NCBI GenBank assembly: GCA_900107185.1
Contig: FNPA01000015.1
Location: forward strand, 1-55,535
Reading direction: 5' to 3'
From: Ruminococcaceae bacterium YAD3003
GTDB taxonomy: Bacteria > Bacillota > Clostridia > Saccharofermentanales > Saccharofermentanaceae
DNA length: 55,535 bases
Notes under the pieces: generated by a model
Databases searched by the model: none
What the model was told of the DNA's origin: nothing
The model's input: the letters and a program-made list of their open reading frames with translations, nothing else
Program-made: the position numbers and the translations under genes
Shown: positions 43,182 through 51,323 of the stretch, in pieces
Layout: each line of letters starts with the position of its first letter
How positions within the stretch are numbered: position 1 is the first letter of the stretch

Positions 43182-43610
43182 ATGGGTACATATGTTGCAA
43201 CCAAGGATTCAATAGAAAGGAAATGGCTCGTAATCGACGCTGAGGGCATGGTTCTCGGTCGTTTGGCTACAGAGGTTGCTAAGCTCTTAAGAGGTAAGCA
43301 CAAGCCTACATATACTCCTTTCCTTGATACTGGAGATAACGTAATTGTAATCAACGCTTCTAAGGTAGTTCTTACAGGTAAGAAGCTCGACGATAAGCTT
43401 TATCGTCATCACTCTGGTTTCCCGGGTGGAATGAAGGAGATCGACTATCGTACATTGATGGCTAAGAATCCTGAGAAGGCTGTAGAGCTCGCTGTTAAGG
43501 GCATGCTTCCTAAGAACTCACTCGGCCGTCAGATGTTCAGAAAGCTTCACGTATATGCTGGTGCTGAATATGAGCAGTCAGCACAGAAGCCTGAAGTTTA
43601 CACATTCTAA
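43182..43610 (+). CDS. rplM: 50S ribosomal protein L13
   Basis: L13 (142 aa), an early assembly protein of the large subunit. Clear family text: [63 protein letters not shown] (in two parts: [12 protein letters not shown] and KLHVYAG). AAGGAG precedes ATG 43182. Directly followed by rpsI, the normal pair. Confidence 0.97.
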   Translation: MGTYVATKDSIERKWLVIDAEGMVLGRLATEVAKLLRGKHKPTYTPFLDTGDNVIVINASKVVLTGKKLDDKLYRHHSGFPGGMKEIDYRTLMAKNPEKAVELAVKGMLPKNSLGRQMFRKLHVYAGAEYEQSAQKPEVYTF

Positions 43611-43628
43611 TCGGAGGACTAACTGAAT

Positions 43629-44042
43629 ATGGCAGCAAAGAAAACAAGCAGCAAAGTATATTATTACGGCACAGGCCGTCGTAAGGACGCAGTAGCAGCC
43701 GTTCGTTTGGTTCCCGGTAAGGGCAATATCACTATCAACGGCAAGAGCATCGACGATTACTTTGGTCTCGATACACTTAAGCTCATCGTTCGTCAGCCTC
43801 TCGCAGTTACACAGACAGAAGAGAAGTTCGACGTTATTGTTAAGGCAGTAGGCGGCGGAATCTCCGGTCAGGCTGGTGCAATCCGTCACGGTATTGCAAG
43901 AGCTTTGGTTGAAGCTGATGAAGAGAGCTACAAGGCAGTTCTTAAGGAGAGCGGATTCCTCACACGTGACGCACGTATGAAGGAAAGAAAGAAGCCGGGT
44001 CTCAAGAAGGCAAGAAAGGCTTCACAGTTCTCAAAGCGTTAA
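43629..44042 (+). CDS. rpsI: 30S ribosomal protein S9
   Basis: S9 (137 aa) of the small subunit. Marks: [50 protein letters not shown] and the basic C-terminus ending [12 protein letters not shown], which reaches the P-site tRNA. TCGGAGG precedes ATG 43629. A strong terminator follows. Confidence 0.97.
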   Translation: MAAKKTSSKVYYYGTGRRKDAVAAVRLVPGKGNITINGKSIDDYFGLDTLKLIVRQPLAVTQTEEKFDVIVKAVGGGISGQAGAIRHGIARALVEADEESYKAVLKESGFLTRDARMKERKKPGLKKARKASQFSKR

Positions 44043-44070
44043 TCGATCGTTCGGTTATTACCAAGAACTT

Positions 44071-44104
44071 CAAAGGTTGTCTCATTCGAGGCAACCTTTT
44101 TTCT
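44071..44104 (+). terminator. Terminator after rpsI
   Basis: Stem AAAGGTTGTCTC / GAGGCAACCTTT (one T.G pair), loop ATTC, followed by TTTTC. Same core as the terminators at 18152 and 25116. Confidence 0.88.
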
Positions 44105-44118
44105 TGCCTGATTCAATT

Positions 44119-44147
44119 TTGCCTTTTCTCCGACATGAATGTAAAAT
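44119..44147 (+). promoter_or_regulatory. Promoter of tsaE-tsaB-rimI
   Basis: TTGCCT (44119-44124), 17-nt spacer, TAAAAT (44142-44147). Transcription should begin about 44154-44156, that is, at the tsaE ATG. Confidence 0.72.
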
Positions 44148-44155
44148 TACTACGC

Positions 44156-44632
44156 ATGATTAAATTCAAGACTACATCACCTGAACAGACCGAGAAATTT
44201 GGCAGAGAATTTGCCAAATCACTTTGTGGTGGCGACGTGATTGCATTAACAGGTGATCTCGGCGCTGGTAAGACATGTCTTACCAGGGGAATTGCTGACG
44301 GTCTCGGCTCCACATCTTATGTGTCGAGCCCGACATTTACGATCGTAAATGAATACGATGGCGGCAGACTCATGCTGTTCCATTTTGATACTTACAGATT
44401 GTCCGGTTCAGATGATTTCCTTATGAGCGGTCTTGACGAGTATTTTTTCAGGAATGGTGTCTGTGTCATTGAATGGAGCGATATCATTGATGATCTGTTG
44501 CCCGAAGATACGATAAGGATGACAATAAAAGGTGACGGAAACACCAGATCTTTTGAGTGTGAATGTCCCGAGAAATATCAGAAGTATATGGTTGAGGCAG
44601 CGCTGAAGGTAGGAGCTGAAACGGAAGAATGA
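44156..44632 (+). CDS. tsaE: tRNA threonylcarbamoyladenosine biosynthesis ATPase TsaE
   Basis: Small P-loop ATPase (158 aa) needed with TsaB and TsaD for t6A37 of tRNA. Walker A GDLGAGKT near residue 38, then SSPTFTIVNEYDG and FHFDTYRLSG are family motifs. I chose ATG 44156 rather than 44135: the upstream part contains the -10 hexamer, and homologues begin about here. No ribosome binding site is present, and the promoter puts the transcript start at the ATG, so this is a likely leaderless message. It overlaps tsaB by ATGA. Confidence 0.92.
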   Translation: MIKFKTTSPEQTEKFGREFAKSLCGGDVIALTGDLGAGKTCLTRGIADGLGSTSYVSSPTFTIVNEYDGGRLMLFHFDTYRLSGSDDFLMSGLDEYFFRNGVCVIEWSDIIDDLLPEDTIRMTIKGDGNTRSFECECPEKYQKYMVEAALKVGAETEE

Positions 44633-45345
44633 AACTGCTTGTTTGTGATACATCAGATAAGAATTGCAGTGCAGGAATTTTCGAAGACGGAAAAGAACTC
44701 TGCTATGAGATTTCTTTCGAGTCCAAGACACATTCCGAGACATTTATGCCTTTGGTTCACAGCGTGATGGAGAAGGCCGGAATAAAGCACGAAGACTTAG
44801 ACGGATACGCAGTAACTGTCGGCCCCGGATCTTTTACGGGAATCAGGATCGGACTTGCTGCTGTTAAAGGAATGGCACTCGCTGCCGGTAAGAAATGTAT
44901 CGCAGTTTCTTCCACCGAAGCTCTCGCGAGATCGTGTGAGAATGCGACAATGACTCCCAATCACGAGACCCTGATCGTGCCTGCATTAGATGCCAGAAAC
45001 AACAGGGTTTTCGCACAGGCTGCCAACGCTGAAACATTCCAGTCGTTGATTGCTGAAGGTGCTTATGATGCTGATGAACTGGTTGCTGAAATAACTAAGA
45101 TACCTGAAGTTATATATGGAAAGATGCGTCAGATAATCGTTGTCGGAAGCGGTGCGGTCGTGATGAAGAAAGCATTTGAGAATGCCAAATCAGAAATGAA
45201 TATTTATTACGCACCCGGTGCGGCAATCGTCCCGGGAGGTGTTGCCAGAGCGGCATTTGCTTCGAACGATCTGATCGATGCCAGAGATCTGAAGGCATCT
45301 TATTGCGCGGTGTCACAGGCTGAGAGGCTCAGGAAGAATGACTGA
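44629..45345 (+). CDS. tsaB: tRNA threonylcarbamoyladenosine biosynthesis protein TsaB
   Basis: Non-catalytic ASKHA-fold partner of TsaD (238 aa). It begins MKLLVCDTSDKNCSAGI, followed by HSETFMPLVH and VGPGSFTGIRIGLAAVKGMAL, all typical. It overlaps tsaE by 4 nt and rimI by 8 nt. The usual next gene, tsaD, is not present in the window. Confidence 0.95.
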   Translation: MKLLVCDTSDKNCSAGIFEDGKELCYEISFESKTHSETFMPLVHSVMEKAGIKHEDLDGYAVTVGPGSFTGIRIGLAAVKGMALAAGKKCIAVSSTEALARSCENATMTPNHETLIVPALDARNNRVFAQAANAETFQSLIAEGAYDADELVAEITKIPEVIYGKMRQIIVVGSGAVVMKKAFENAKSEMNIYYAPGAAIVPGGVARAAFASNDLIDARDLKASYCAVSQAERLRKND

Positions 45346-45784
45346 TCCTGAGTTCAAAATAAGGAATGCTGAACTAAGTGACATCGGGAGCATAATGGCA
45401 CTGGAAGAAGGTTCCATAGTTCATCCCTGGAGTTCAAAAGATATCGCAAGTCTGATAACTGATCAGAATAAAAAATGTCTCGTTGCTGAAGCTAACGGAG
45501 AGGTTGTCTGTTATGTCGGTGCAGAGACTGTTTTGGATGAGTGCAATATCGGGAATATAGTTACTGCTGTTGATCACCGTGGTAAGGGATACGGTGCTAA
45601 AGTTTTTAACGGTCTTTTGAATGATCTGAAGGATGGCGGAATCGCGAAAGTCTTCCTCGAAGTTGAGCACGATAACATCCCTGCGATCTCGCTTTATGAG
45701 AAGTCCGGTTTCACGAGATACGGATACAGACGTGATTATTATGGTCAGGGTAAGGATGCTGTCCTGATGACCAAAGAGCTTTGA
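45338..45784 (+). CDS. rimI: GNAT N-acetyltransferase, RimI-like
   Basis: 148-aa GNAT acetyltransferase. The acetyl-CoA loop is RGKGYGAKV in IVTAVDHRGKGYGAK, followed by VFLEVEHDNIPAISLYEKSGF and YYGQGKDAVLMTKEL, the pattern of RimI proteins that acetylate the N-terminus of ribosomal protein S18 or other proteins. Its place after tsaE-tsaB is the standard one. Translation is coupled to tsaB. Confidence 0.92.
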   Translation: MTDPEFKIRNAELSDIGSIMALEEGSIVHPWSSKDIASLITDQNKKCLVAEANGEVVCYVGAETVLDECNIGNIVTAVDHRGKGYGAKVFNGLLNDLKDGGIAKVFLEVEHDNIPAISLYEKSGFTRYGYRRDYYGQGKDAVLMTKEL

Positions 45785-45929
45785 TTGTTATTTTTACCAA
45801 AAGGTTTTGCCAAAAATAAATCATTTGGGTTAAATAGCCGAAATTAGACAGAATGGCCTGATTCTGGTTGATTTTCAAGGACCTCAAAAATATACTTGTA
45901 TCGTATTAAAAGAGGGGATGTGCCTTATT

Positions 45930-46196
45930 ATGACTAAAGAAAAGATCGTTTTTGATTGTGAAGATGCTTTGCAGATGAAGGCCGTAGCGGTCATGATCCA
46001 GAAAGCTTCACAGTTCCACAGCACAATCTATATTGTGCGCAGCGGTCGCAGAGCTAATGCTAAGAGCCTTTTAGGTGTAATGTCCCTCGGAATCGAGAAC
46101 GGCGCCGAGATCGAGATCGAAGCTAACGGCGACGATGAGAAGGAAGCTTGCGAAGCTCTTATCTCACATCTCAAGAATCCTAAGATTGCAGTGTAA
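45930..46196 (+). CDS. HPr-like protein lacking the catalytic His (Crh-like)
   Basis: 88-aa HPr-fold protein. From ATG 45930 the numbering matches HPr exactly: position 15, the PEP-dependent phosphorylation site, is Gln (ALQMKA in place of GLHARP), and Arg17 is Lys. Ser46, the site used by HPr kinase, is kept in NAKSLLGVMSLG. Crh of Bacillus has the same Gln15/Ser46 pair and works in carbon catabolite repression, not sugar transport. GAGGGG lies at 45912-45917, a long 12 nt from this ATG; ATG 45918 is too close to it. It overlaps uvrC by 1 nt. Confidence 0.88.
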   Translation: MTKEKIVFDCEDALQMKAVAVMIQKASQFHSTIYIVRSGRRANAKSLLGVMSLGIENGAEIEIEANGDDEKEACEALISHLKNPKIAV

Positions 46197-48067
46197 TGCC
46201 CGCCGGTAAATTTGATGCCAGGCTGGACACGGTTCCATTAAGCCCCGGAGTGTACCTTATGAAGGACTCTTCGGGCTGTGTTATTTATGTAGGAAAAGCA
46301 AAGAAATTAAGGAACAGACTGAAGAGTTATTTTGGAGGAGGAGTGATCTCCAGTCCCAAGGTGAGAGCAATGGTATCTCATGTTGCGGACTTCGAATATA
46401 CAGTTGTCGGTTCCGAACCGGAGGCGTTACTCCTCGAGAATAATCTCATCAAGAGATATCAGCCTAAGTACAATATCCTGCTCCGTGACGATAAGGGGTA
46501 TCCTTATATCTGCGTCACTTTGAATGAAGCATACCCAAGAGTTTTTAAGGCATTCAGACCTGACCCCGAAGCACGTAAAAAGGGTGCCAGATACTATGGA
46601 CCTTACATGGGTTCAGACTGTTTTGAAGTCTTAAAAGCCATATCAGATATTTTCCCTCTTAAGAGATGTAAGAAGGTTTTCCCGAGAGATATCGGTAAGG
46701 AAAGACCGTGTCTTAATTACCACATTGGAAAGTGCATGGCCCCTTGTCTCGGTACAGTAAAGAGCGAAGACTACCGCGCCATGATAAACCAGATCGTACA
46801 GTTCTTTGAAGGTAAATACGATGGCATCGAGAAGGACATCAAGTTACAGATGGAAGAGTGCTCTGCCAATCTCGAATTTGAGAAGGCAGGTGCATTAAGA
46901 GACAGGCTCTATGCCCTTCGCGCAATCCGCCAGAACCAGAGAGTTTATCTCGATATCGAGCGTGATGTTGATGCCATCGGACTCTATTCAGACTGTGGTG
47001 AAACATGCGTAAGAAAACTCGAATTAAGACAGGGAAGAATCGTAGGTTCGTCTACATATTTCTTCACAGGTGAAGAAGGTGATCAGGAAGAGATCCTTAT
47101 GAATTTCCTGATGCAGTATTACGAAGATGCACCGTTCATTCCGCCTCTGATCCTCGTGCCTTTCGAGATGGAAGAAAATGATCTCGAAGTTATTGAGAAG
47201 ACACTTACGGAGAAACTCGGAAAGAATTGCAGACTGCATGTTGCAGAGCGCGGTGAACTCAGAGAATTATCCGATCTCGCGAAAAATAACGCGCGCGAAA
47301 TGATGGTAAGAAGAGTCTTAAGAGGAGGTTCTGCAAATGCAGATCCGTCTCTGCCCGTACGCTATCTCGAAGAGTTGTTAGGAGCACCTGAAGGCGCAAT
47401 CTCCAGAGTGGAATCTTTCGATATCTCGAACCTCGGAAACGATGATATCTGCGCCGGAATGGTTGTGTTCAAAGATGGCAGGGCAGATAAGCAGGCATAC
47501 AGATTGTTCAAGATGAAAAGAGTCGGGAGCCAGGACGATTACCAGTCTATGAGAGAGACTCTTGAGAGACGTTTTAATCACAGTGAAGATGACGGATTTA
47601 AGTATCCTGATGTAATACTCGTGGACGGTGGAAAGGGCCAGCTCGAGGCAGTCGCTTCGGTAGTCAGAAGTCTTAATGGAACGGAAAATATTTATCTCGC
47701 CGGTATGGTCAAAAATGACCACCATAAGACAGCGGGAATTGTTTTCGAAGACGGACGCGAGATAAGACTCGAAGGACGGACACTGACTGATCAGGAGATG
47801 GGCCTTTGGAGATTCCTCACGACTGTCCAGAATGAAGTCCACAGGTTCGCGATTTCATATCAGCATAAGCTGGCTGGTAAGCGTAACATCAGATATAAAC
47901 TCGAGACAATAGAAGGTATCGGCCCTGCAAAGCGCAAGAATCTGCTCTCGCATTTTGGTACAATTAAAGCTGTGGAGAATGCTTCAGTTGAAGAACTCAA
48001 AGAAGCAAAAGGCATAACACAAAAGGATGCCGAAGCAATCTACCAGCATTTCCACAGGGAGTCTTAA
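46196..48067 (+). CDS. uvrC: Excinuclease ABC subunit C
   Basis: Nucleotide-excision-repair nuclease (623 aa) making both incisions around UvrB-bound damage. Domains in order: GIY-YIG nuclease (about 12-95; PGVYLMKD, VIYVGKAKKLRNRLKSY), Cys region, UVR motif for UvrB (about 205-240), the RNase-H-like C-terminal nuclease (about 385-545; SFDISNLGND, VDGGKGQL) and helix-hairpin-helix DNA binding (565-620; IEGIGPAKRKNLL). The start overlaps the HPr-like gene by one base (TAATG). Confidence 0.96.
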   Translation: MPAGKFDARLDTVPLSPGVYLMKDSSGCVIYVGKAKKLRNRLKSYFGGGVISSPKVRAMVSHVADFEYTVVGSEPEALLLENNLIKRYQPKYNILLRDDKGYPYICVTLNEAYPRVFKAFRPDPEARKKGARYYGPYMGSDCFEVLKAISDIFPLKRCKKVFPRDIGKERPCLNYHIGKCMAPCLGTVKSEDYRAMINQIVQFFEGKYDGIEKDIKLQMEECSANLEFEKAGALRDRLYALRAIRQNQRVYLDIERDVDAIGLYSDCGETCVRKLELRQGRIVGSSTYFFTGEEGDQEEILMNFLMQYYEDAPFIPPLILVPFEMEENDLEVIEKTLTEKLGKNCRLHVAERGELRELSDLAKNNAREMMVRRVLRGGSANADPSLPVRYLEELLGAPEGAISRVESFDISNLGNDDICAGMVVFKDGRADKQAYRLFKMKRVGSQDDYQSMRETLERRFNHSEDDGFKYPDVILVDGGKGQLEAVASVVRSLNGTENIYLAGMVKNDHHKTAGIVFEDGREIRLEGRTLTDQEMGLWRFLTTVQNEVHRFAISYQHKLAGKRNIRYKLETIEGIGPAKRKNLLSHFGTIKAVENASVEELKEAKGITQKDAEAIYQHFHRES

Positions 48068-48783
48068 TGTCGATATACGCATTGGCAGATCTTCATCTGG
48101 CATTGAGCAATCCGGAGAAATCCATGGATGTGTTCGGTTCCAGATGGGAAGGATATATTCCAAAAATTAAGGATAACTGGATGAACACAGTTACCGCTAC
48201 TGATACTGTGCTCATTCCCGGTGATATCTCATGGGCAACTTATATCGACAAAGCAGAAGAGGATTTCCGTTTTATTTCTGATCTTCCCGGTACTAAATTA
48301 TTGTCACGCGGTAACCACGATTTCTGGTGGACCACGATGAAGAAGATGGAAGATTATTTTGCGCAGAAAGGTTTTGATAATCTGCAGTTTATCAGGACCA
48401 ATGTTGCTCAAGTTGAAGATTGTCTTATATCCGGTACGAGAGGCTGGATGATCGAATCCAAAGCCAGTATCGAAGGCTCTGATAACAGGAAGATCTATGA
48501 GCGCGAGAAATTAAGGATCGGGATGTGCATCGATAAGCTTAACGAGGCTGATCCTGAACATTCAAAAAAGCATATTCTGATGATTCACTATCCGCCTCTG
48601 ACTTCAAATCAGGAATTCACTGAATTCGCTGAAATAATATCTGACGGCGGTGTTGATATCTGTGTTTACGGACATCTTCACGGCAAGGCGCATAAGAAAG
48701 CTTTCGAAGGTGAATTCGGGAGAACACAATTTATTTGTGCGTCAGCTGATTACGTTGGTTTTAAACCGGTGAAGATAATATGA
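48067..48783 (+). CDS. Calcineurin-like metallophosphoesterase
   Basis: 238-aa metallophosphoesterase. Metal-binding motifs in order: ALADLHL, PGDISWATY, SRGNHDFWW, MIHYPPL and YGHLHGKAH. No signal peptide, so cytoplasmic. Starts at a TAATG overlap with uvrC, so it belongs to the same operon. The substrate is not known; the family includes phosphodiesterases and nucleotidases. Confidence 0.9.
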   Translation: MSIYALADLHLALSNPEKSMDVFGSRWEGYIPKIKDNWMNTVTATDTVLIPGDISWATYIDKAEEDFRFISDLPGTKLLSRGNHDFWWTTMKKMEDYFAQKGFDNLQFIRTNVAQVEDCLISGTRGWMIESKASIEGSDNRKIYEREKLRIGMCIDKLNEADPEHSKKHILMIHYPPLTSNQEFTEFAEIISDGGVDICVYGHLHGKAHKKAFEGEFGRTQFICASADYVGFKPVKII

Positions 48784-49078
48784 TTTCCTGCCTTCCTTGT
48801 GCCTGTTTCGTAAAATGAGGATGTGGCAATGGCATTTGCAACTTTTTGAATCCGGATTTCCCGTCAAACAGCAACTCGGATTCCGCAACTGAAAATCGAC
48901 TTACAAAATTTTTTCGTCTCCGCAAACGCAATAAATAAAGGCGTTTGCGGGATACGTAAATTATCTTTGATAGACATCTTTTTTTATATAATATATAATA
49001 CTTTTGGGCTTAAAGCAGAGGGATATTCCCTTGTGCGGCGAGCCTGTTTTTGTCTATATCAGCATTAGAGGTAATCAC
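48784..49078 (+). other. Intergenic region with promoter-like AT stretch and hairpin
   Basis: About 295 nt without a gene that I can support. It holds a perfect 10-bp hairpin (48920-48929 with 48941-48950, 11-nt A-rich loop) with no U run on either side. A TTGATA (48967-48972) and overlapping TATAAT copies (48987-48999) follow; the spacing is poor for any one pair. AGAGG at 49067-49071 is the ribosome binding site of the next gene. Confidence 0.6.
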
Positions 49079-49966
49079 ATGGCATACTCGATGACAGGCT
49101 TTGGCCGCGGCGAGAAAATATACGACACCAGGAAATACAGCATCGAGCTCAAATCCGTTAATTCAAGATTCTGCGATATATCGATCAGAATGCCCAGAAT
49201 GTTCAACTACATGGACAGTGATGTCCGTCGCGTAATAACCGACAGACTCTTAAGAGGTAAGATCGATGTTTTCATCAACTATGAAGATCAGGGTGAATCC
49301 TGCCAGACCGTAACGGTTAACGAAGGTCTGGCAAAGGAATACTCTGAGGCAGCCAAAACGATCAGTGCAGTCACTGGCAGGACAGATGATTTCGGCGTAG
49401 AGAGAATCGCTCTTATGCAGGACGTTTTGAGTGTAACTGCAAAAGAGATCGATGAAGAAGTTACTGCAAAAGAACTCCTTGAGACATTGAATCTTGCAAT
49501 CGATGGAATGCTCGAGATGAGAAAGAGAGAAGGCGAGAATCTCGTTGCTACAATTCTTACCAAGATTGAATCTCTCGAAGCTATCAGAGAAGAAGTAGTA
49601 GCCAGATCACCTGAAGTCGTTGAGAGTTATAAGCAGAGACTTACTTCCAGAATCAACGATATTCTCACGAGTGATCAGAGAGAGTTCTACGACGATAACC
49701 GTCTGGCAGCAGAAGTAGCTGTATTTGCAGATAAGTGCGCTATCGATGAAGAGATGGCAAGACTTGCGAGCCATTTCTCTCAGGCAAGAAAGATCCTTGC
49801 TGATGAGGAGACAGTCGGAAAGAAAATGGACTTCCTCGTTCAGGAAATCAACCGTGAAGTTAATACCACAGGCAGCAAGGCAAACGATATTGAGATCACT
49901 TCAAGAGTTCTTACGATGAAGAATCTCGTAGAAGAGATCAGAGAGCAGATTCAGAATCTCGTATAA
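49079..49966 (+). CDS. YicC family protein (putative endoribonuclease)
   Basis: 295-aa YicC/YloC family protein. It begins MAYSMTGFGRGE, has IELKSVNSRFCDISIRMP and ends with REVNTTGSKANDIEIT and VLTMKNLVEEIREQIQNL, all standard. E. coli YicC is an endoribonuclease. ATG 49079 is chosen because the MTGFGRG motif is N-terminal in the family and AGAGG lies before it; a reading from 49004 adds unrelated residues. First gene of yicC-remA-gmk-rpoZ. Confidence 0.94.
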   Translation: MAYSMTGFGRGEKIYDTRKYSIELKSVNSRFCDISIRMPRMFNYMDSDVRRVITDRLLRGKIDVFINYEDQGESCQTVTVNEGLAKEYSEAAKTISAVTGRTDDFGVERIALMQDVLSVTAKEIDEEVTAKELLETLNLAIDGMLEMRKREGENLVATILTKIESLEAIREEVVARSPEVVESYKQRLTSRINDILTSDQREFYDDNRLAAEVAVFADKCAIDEEMARLASHFSQARKILADEETVGKKMDFLVQEINREVNTTGSKANDIEITSRVLTMKNLVEEIREQIQNLV

Positions 49967-49980
49967 CGGAAGGGTAAAAG

Positions 49981-50217
49981 ATGGCAACCGGTTTTATCGA
50001 CATTGGCTTCGGCAATATAGCGCAGGCAGCAAGAATTATTTGTGTTGCATCTGCAGAGTCTTCTCCTGTAAGACGCATGATGCAGGATTCAAAAGACAGA
50101 GGAATGCTCGTTGACTGCTGCGCAGGTAAGAAGTGTAAGTCGGTAATTGTTACGGACAGCGGTTTGGTTCTTACTTCGGCACTTGCTACGGCAGAGATAA
50201 AGGAGAAGCTCGGATGA
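49981..50217 (+). CDS. remA: RemA-like regulatory protein (DUF370)
   Basis: 78-aa protein of the DUF370 family. It begins with FIDIGFGNIAQAARIICV and has SSPVRRMMQDSKDRGMLVD and the C-terminal SGLVLTSALATAEI. RemA of Bacillus subtilis binds DNA and activates matrix and osmoprotection genes. Position between yicC and gmk is the conserved Firmicutes one. CGGAAGGG precedes ATG 49981. The CCAGKKC segment is a small Cys-rich insertion. Confidence 0.9.
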   Translation: MATGFIDIGFGNIAQAARIICVASAESSPVRRMMQDSKDRGMLVDCCAGKKCKSVIVTDSGLVLTSALATAEIKEKLG

Positions 50218-50837
50218 TTGAACGCGGATTGATAGTTGCAGTCTCAGGTCCTTCAGGCGTAGGCAAAGGCACAGTACTCGCCAGAGTTGAAGAACTCATG
50301 GAACAGGCCGCCCCCGGCAGTGTAGGACACTCCATTTCAGTTACCACACGTGCTCCGAGAGGTGCTGAACAAGATGGTGTTGAATACTACTTCAGAACGA
50401 AGGAACAGTTCGAGCAGATGATCGCCGAAGGTAAGATCGTTGAGTATGACAAGTATGTTGATAACTATTACGGAACACCTTCTGAGCCGCTCGAGAAGAT
50501 GATGGAAAACGGTCAGGACATTCTTTTCGATATCACTATTGAAGGAAGTCTTGCGTTAGATAGAAAATTCGGTGATGACGCAATCACGATATTTATCCTT
50601 CCTCCCTCAATGGAAGTGCTCGAGAGCAGATTGAGAGGAAGAGGCACCGAGACAGAAGAAAAGATACAGCTCCGTTTGGAGCAGGCGAGAAATGAGATCA
50701 AACGTGCCGGTGAATTCGAATACATAATCACTAACGATGAACTCGAGAAGGCAGCAGGAGATATCCTCGCGATAATAAAGTCTGAAAAGCTTAAGGCTTC
50801 AAGAAATACAAACGCTTTTAAAAAATTTGAATCATAA
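50214..50837 (+). CDS. gmk: Guanylate kinase
   Basis: Phosphorylates GMP to GDP (207 aa). P-loop SGPSGVGKGTV (about 12-22), GMP-binding SVTTRAPRGAEQDGVEYYF, and the lid region ESRLRGRGTETEEKI. It overlaps remA by ATGA. The rpoZ gene follows 21 nt later, as in most Firmicutes. Confidence 0.96.
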   Translation: MIERGLIVAVSGPSGVGKGTVLARVEELMEQAAPGSVGHSISVTTRAPRGAEQDGVEYYFRTKEQFEQMIAEGKIVEYDKYVDNYYGTPSEPLEKMMENGQDILFDITIEGSLALDRKFGDDAITIFILPPSMEVLESRLRGRGTETEEKIQLRLEQARNEIKRAGEFEYIITNDELEKAAGDILAIIKSEKLKASRNTNAFKKFES

Positions 50838-50858
50838 AAGGAGAAGAGAGGTAAAAAG

Positions 50859-51299
50859 ATGTTAACAGATCCTTCAATTGAGAAACTCAAAGAGAAATCA
50901 GCAAGCCCTTACGACCTTACTGTTTTGGTAAGTAAGCGTGCAAGAGAACTTACTGATGGCGCACAGCCCATGATCGACGGAGAAGGTGCAGCAAATGTTG
51001 TATCTCTTGCTTGCCGTGAAGTTGCAGCTGACAAGGTTGTTGCTGTTAAGGGCGATGTTGAAGATGAGGCAGTCATCCCGATCACAAGAGAAGAGAAGAT
51101 CAGAAGAAGAGAAGAGGCTGAGAACAGAAGAAAGATGCTCGAAGAAGAGAGAGCAGAGAGAATGTCTGTTGCCGGCGGTCTTAACTCAAAGGGTTTGGAT
51201 GATCTTATCGATGCACTCGCAGGCGGTTCTTCAAAAGAAGAAGAGGAAGTCGTTTACGAAGGCGATGATGTTGATGATTCAGCAGAAGACGAAGAATAA
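50859..51299 (+). CDS. rpoZ: RNA polymerase omega subunit with C-terminal extension
   Basis: Omega subunit of RNA polymerase; 146 aa, about twice the usual Firmicutes length. The core is residues 1-70 (SPYDLTVLVSKRARELTDGA, then NVVSLACREVAADKV). The remainder is a charged helix rich in Glu/Arg (ITREEKIRRREEAENRRKM) and a very acidic end (EEEEVVYEGDDVDDSAEDEE). AAAGGAG precedes ATG 50859. The conserved place after gmk supports the call despite the length. Confidence 0.9.
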   Translation: MLTDPSIEKLKEKSASPYDLTVLVSKRARELTDGAQPMIDGEGAANVVSLACREVAADKVVAVKGDVEDEAVIPITREEKIRRREEAENRRKMLEEERAERMSVAGGLNSKGLDDLIDALAGGSSKEEEEVVYEGDDVDDSAEDEE

Positions 51300-51323
51300 T
51301 CTCAAGGGAGAATTTGAATTAAT

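Noticed and set aside
48829..48849. Six-codon ORF (MAFATF) with GAGG upstream in the gap before yicC
   Set aside because: Too short to distinguish from chance, and nothing in the context supports it.
51300..51323. T-box leader before glyS
   Set aside because: Only 24 nt separate rpoZ and glyS, far too short for a T-box.
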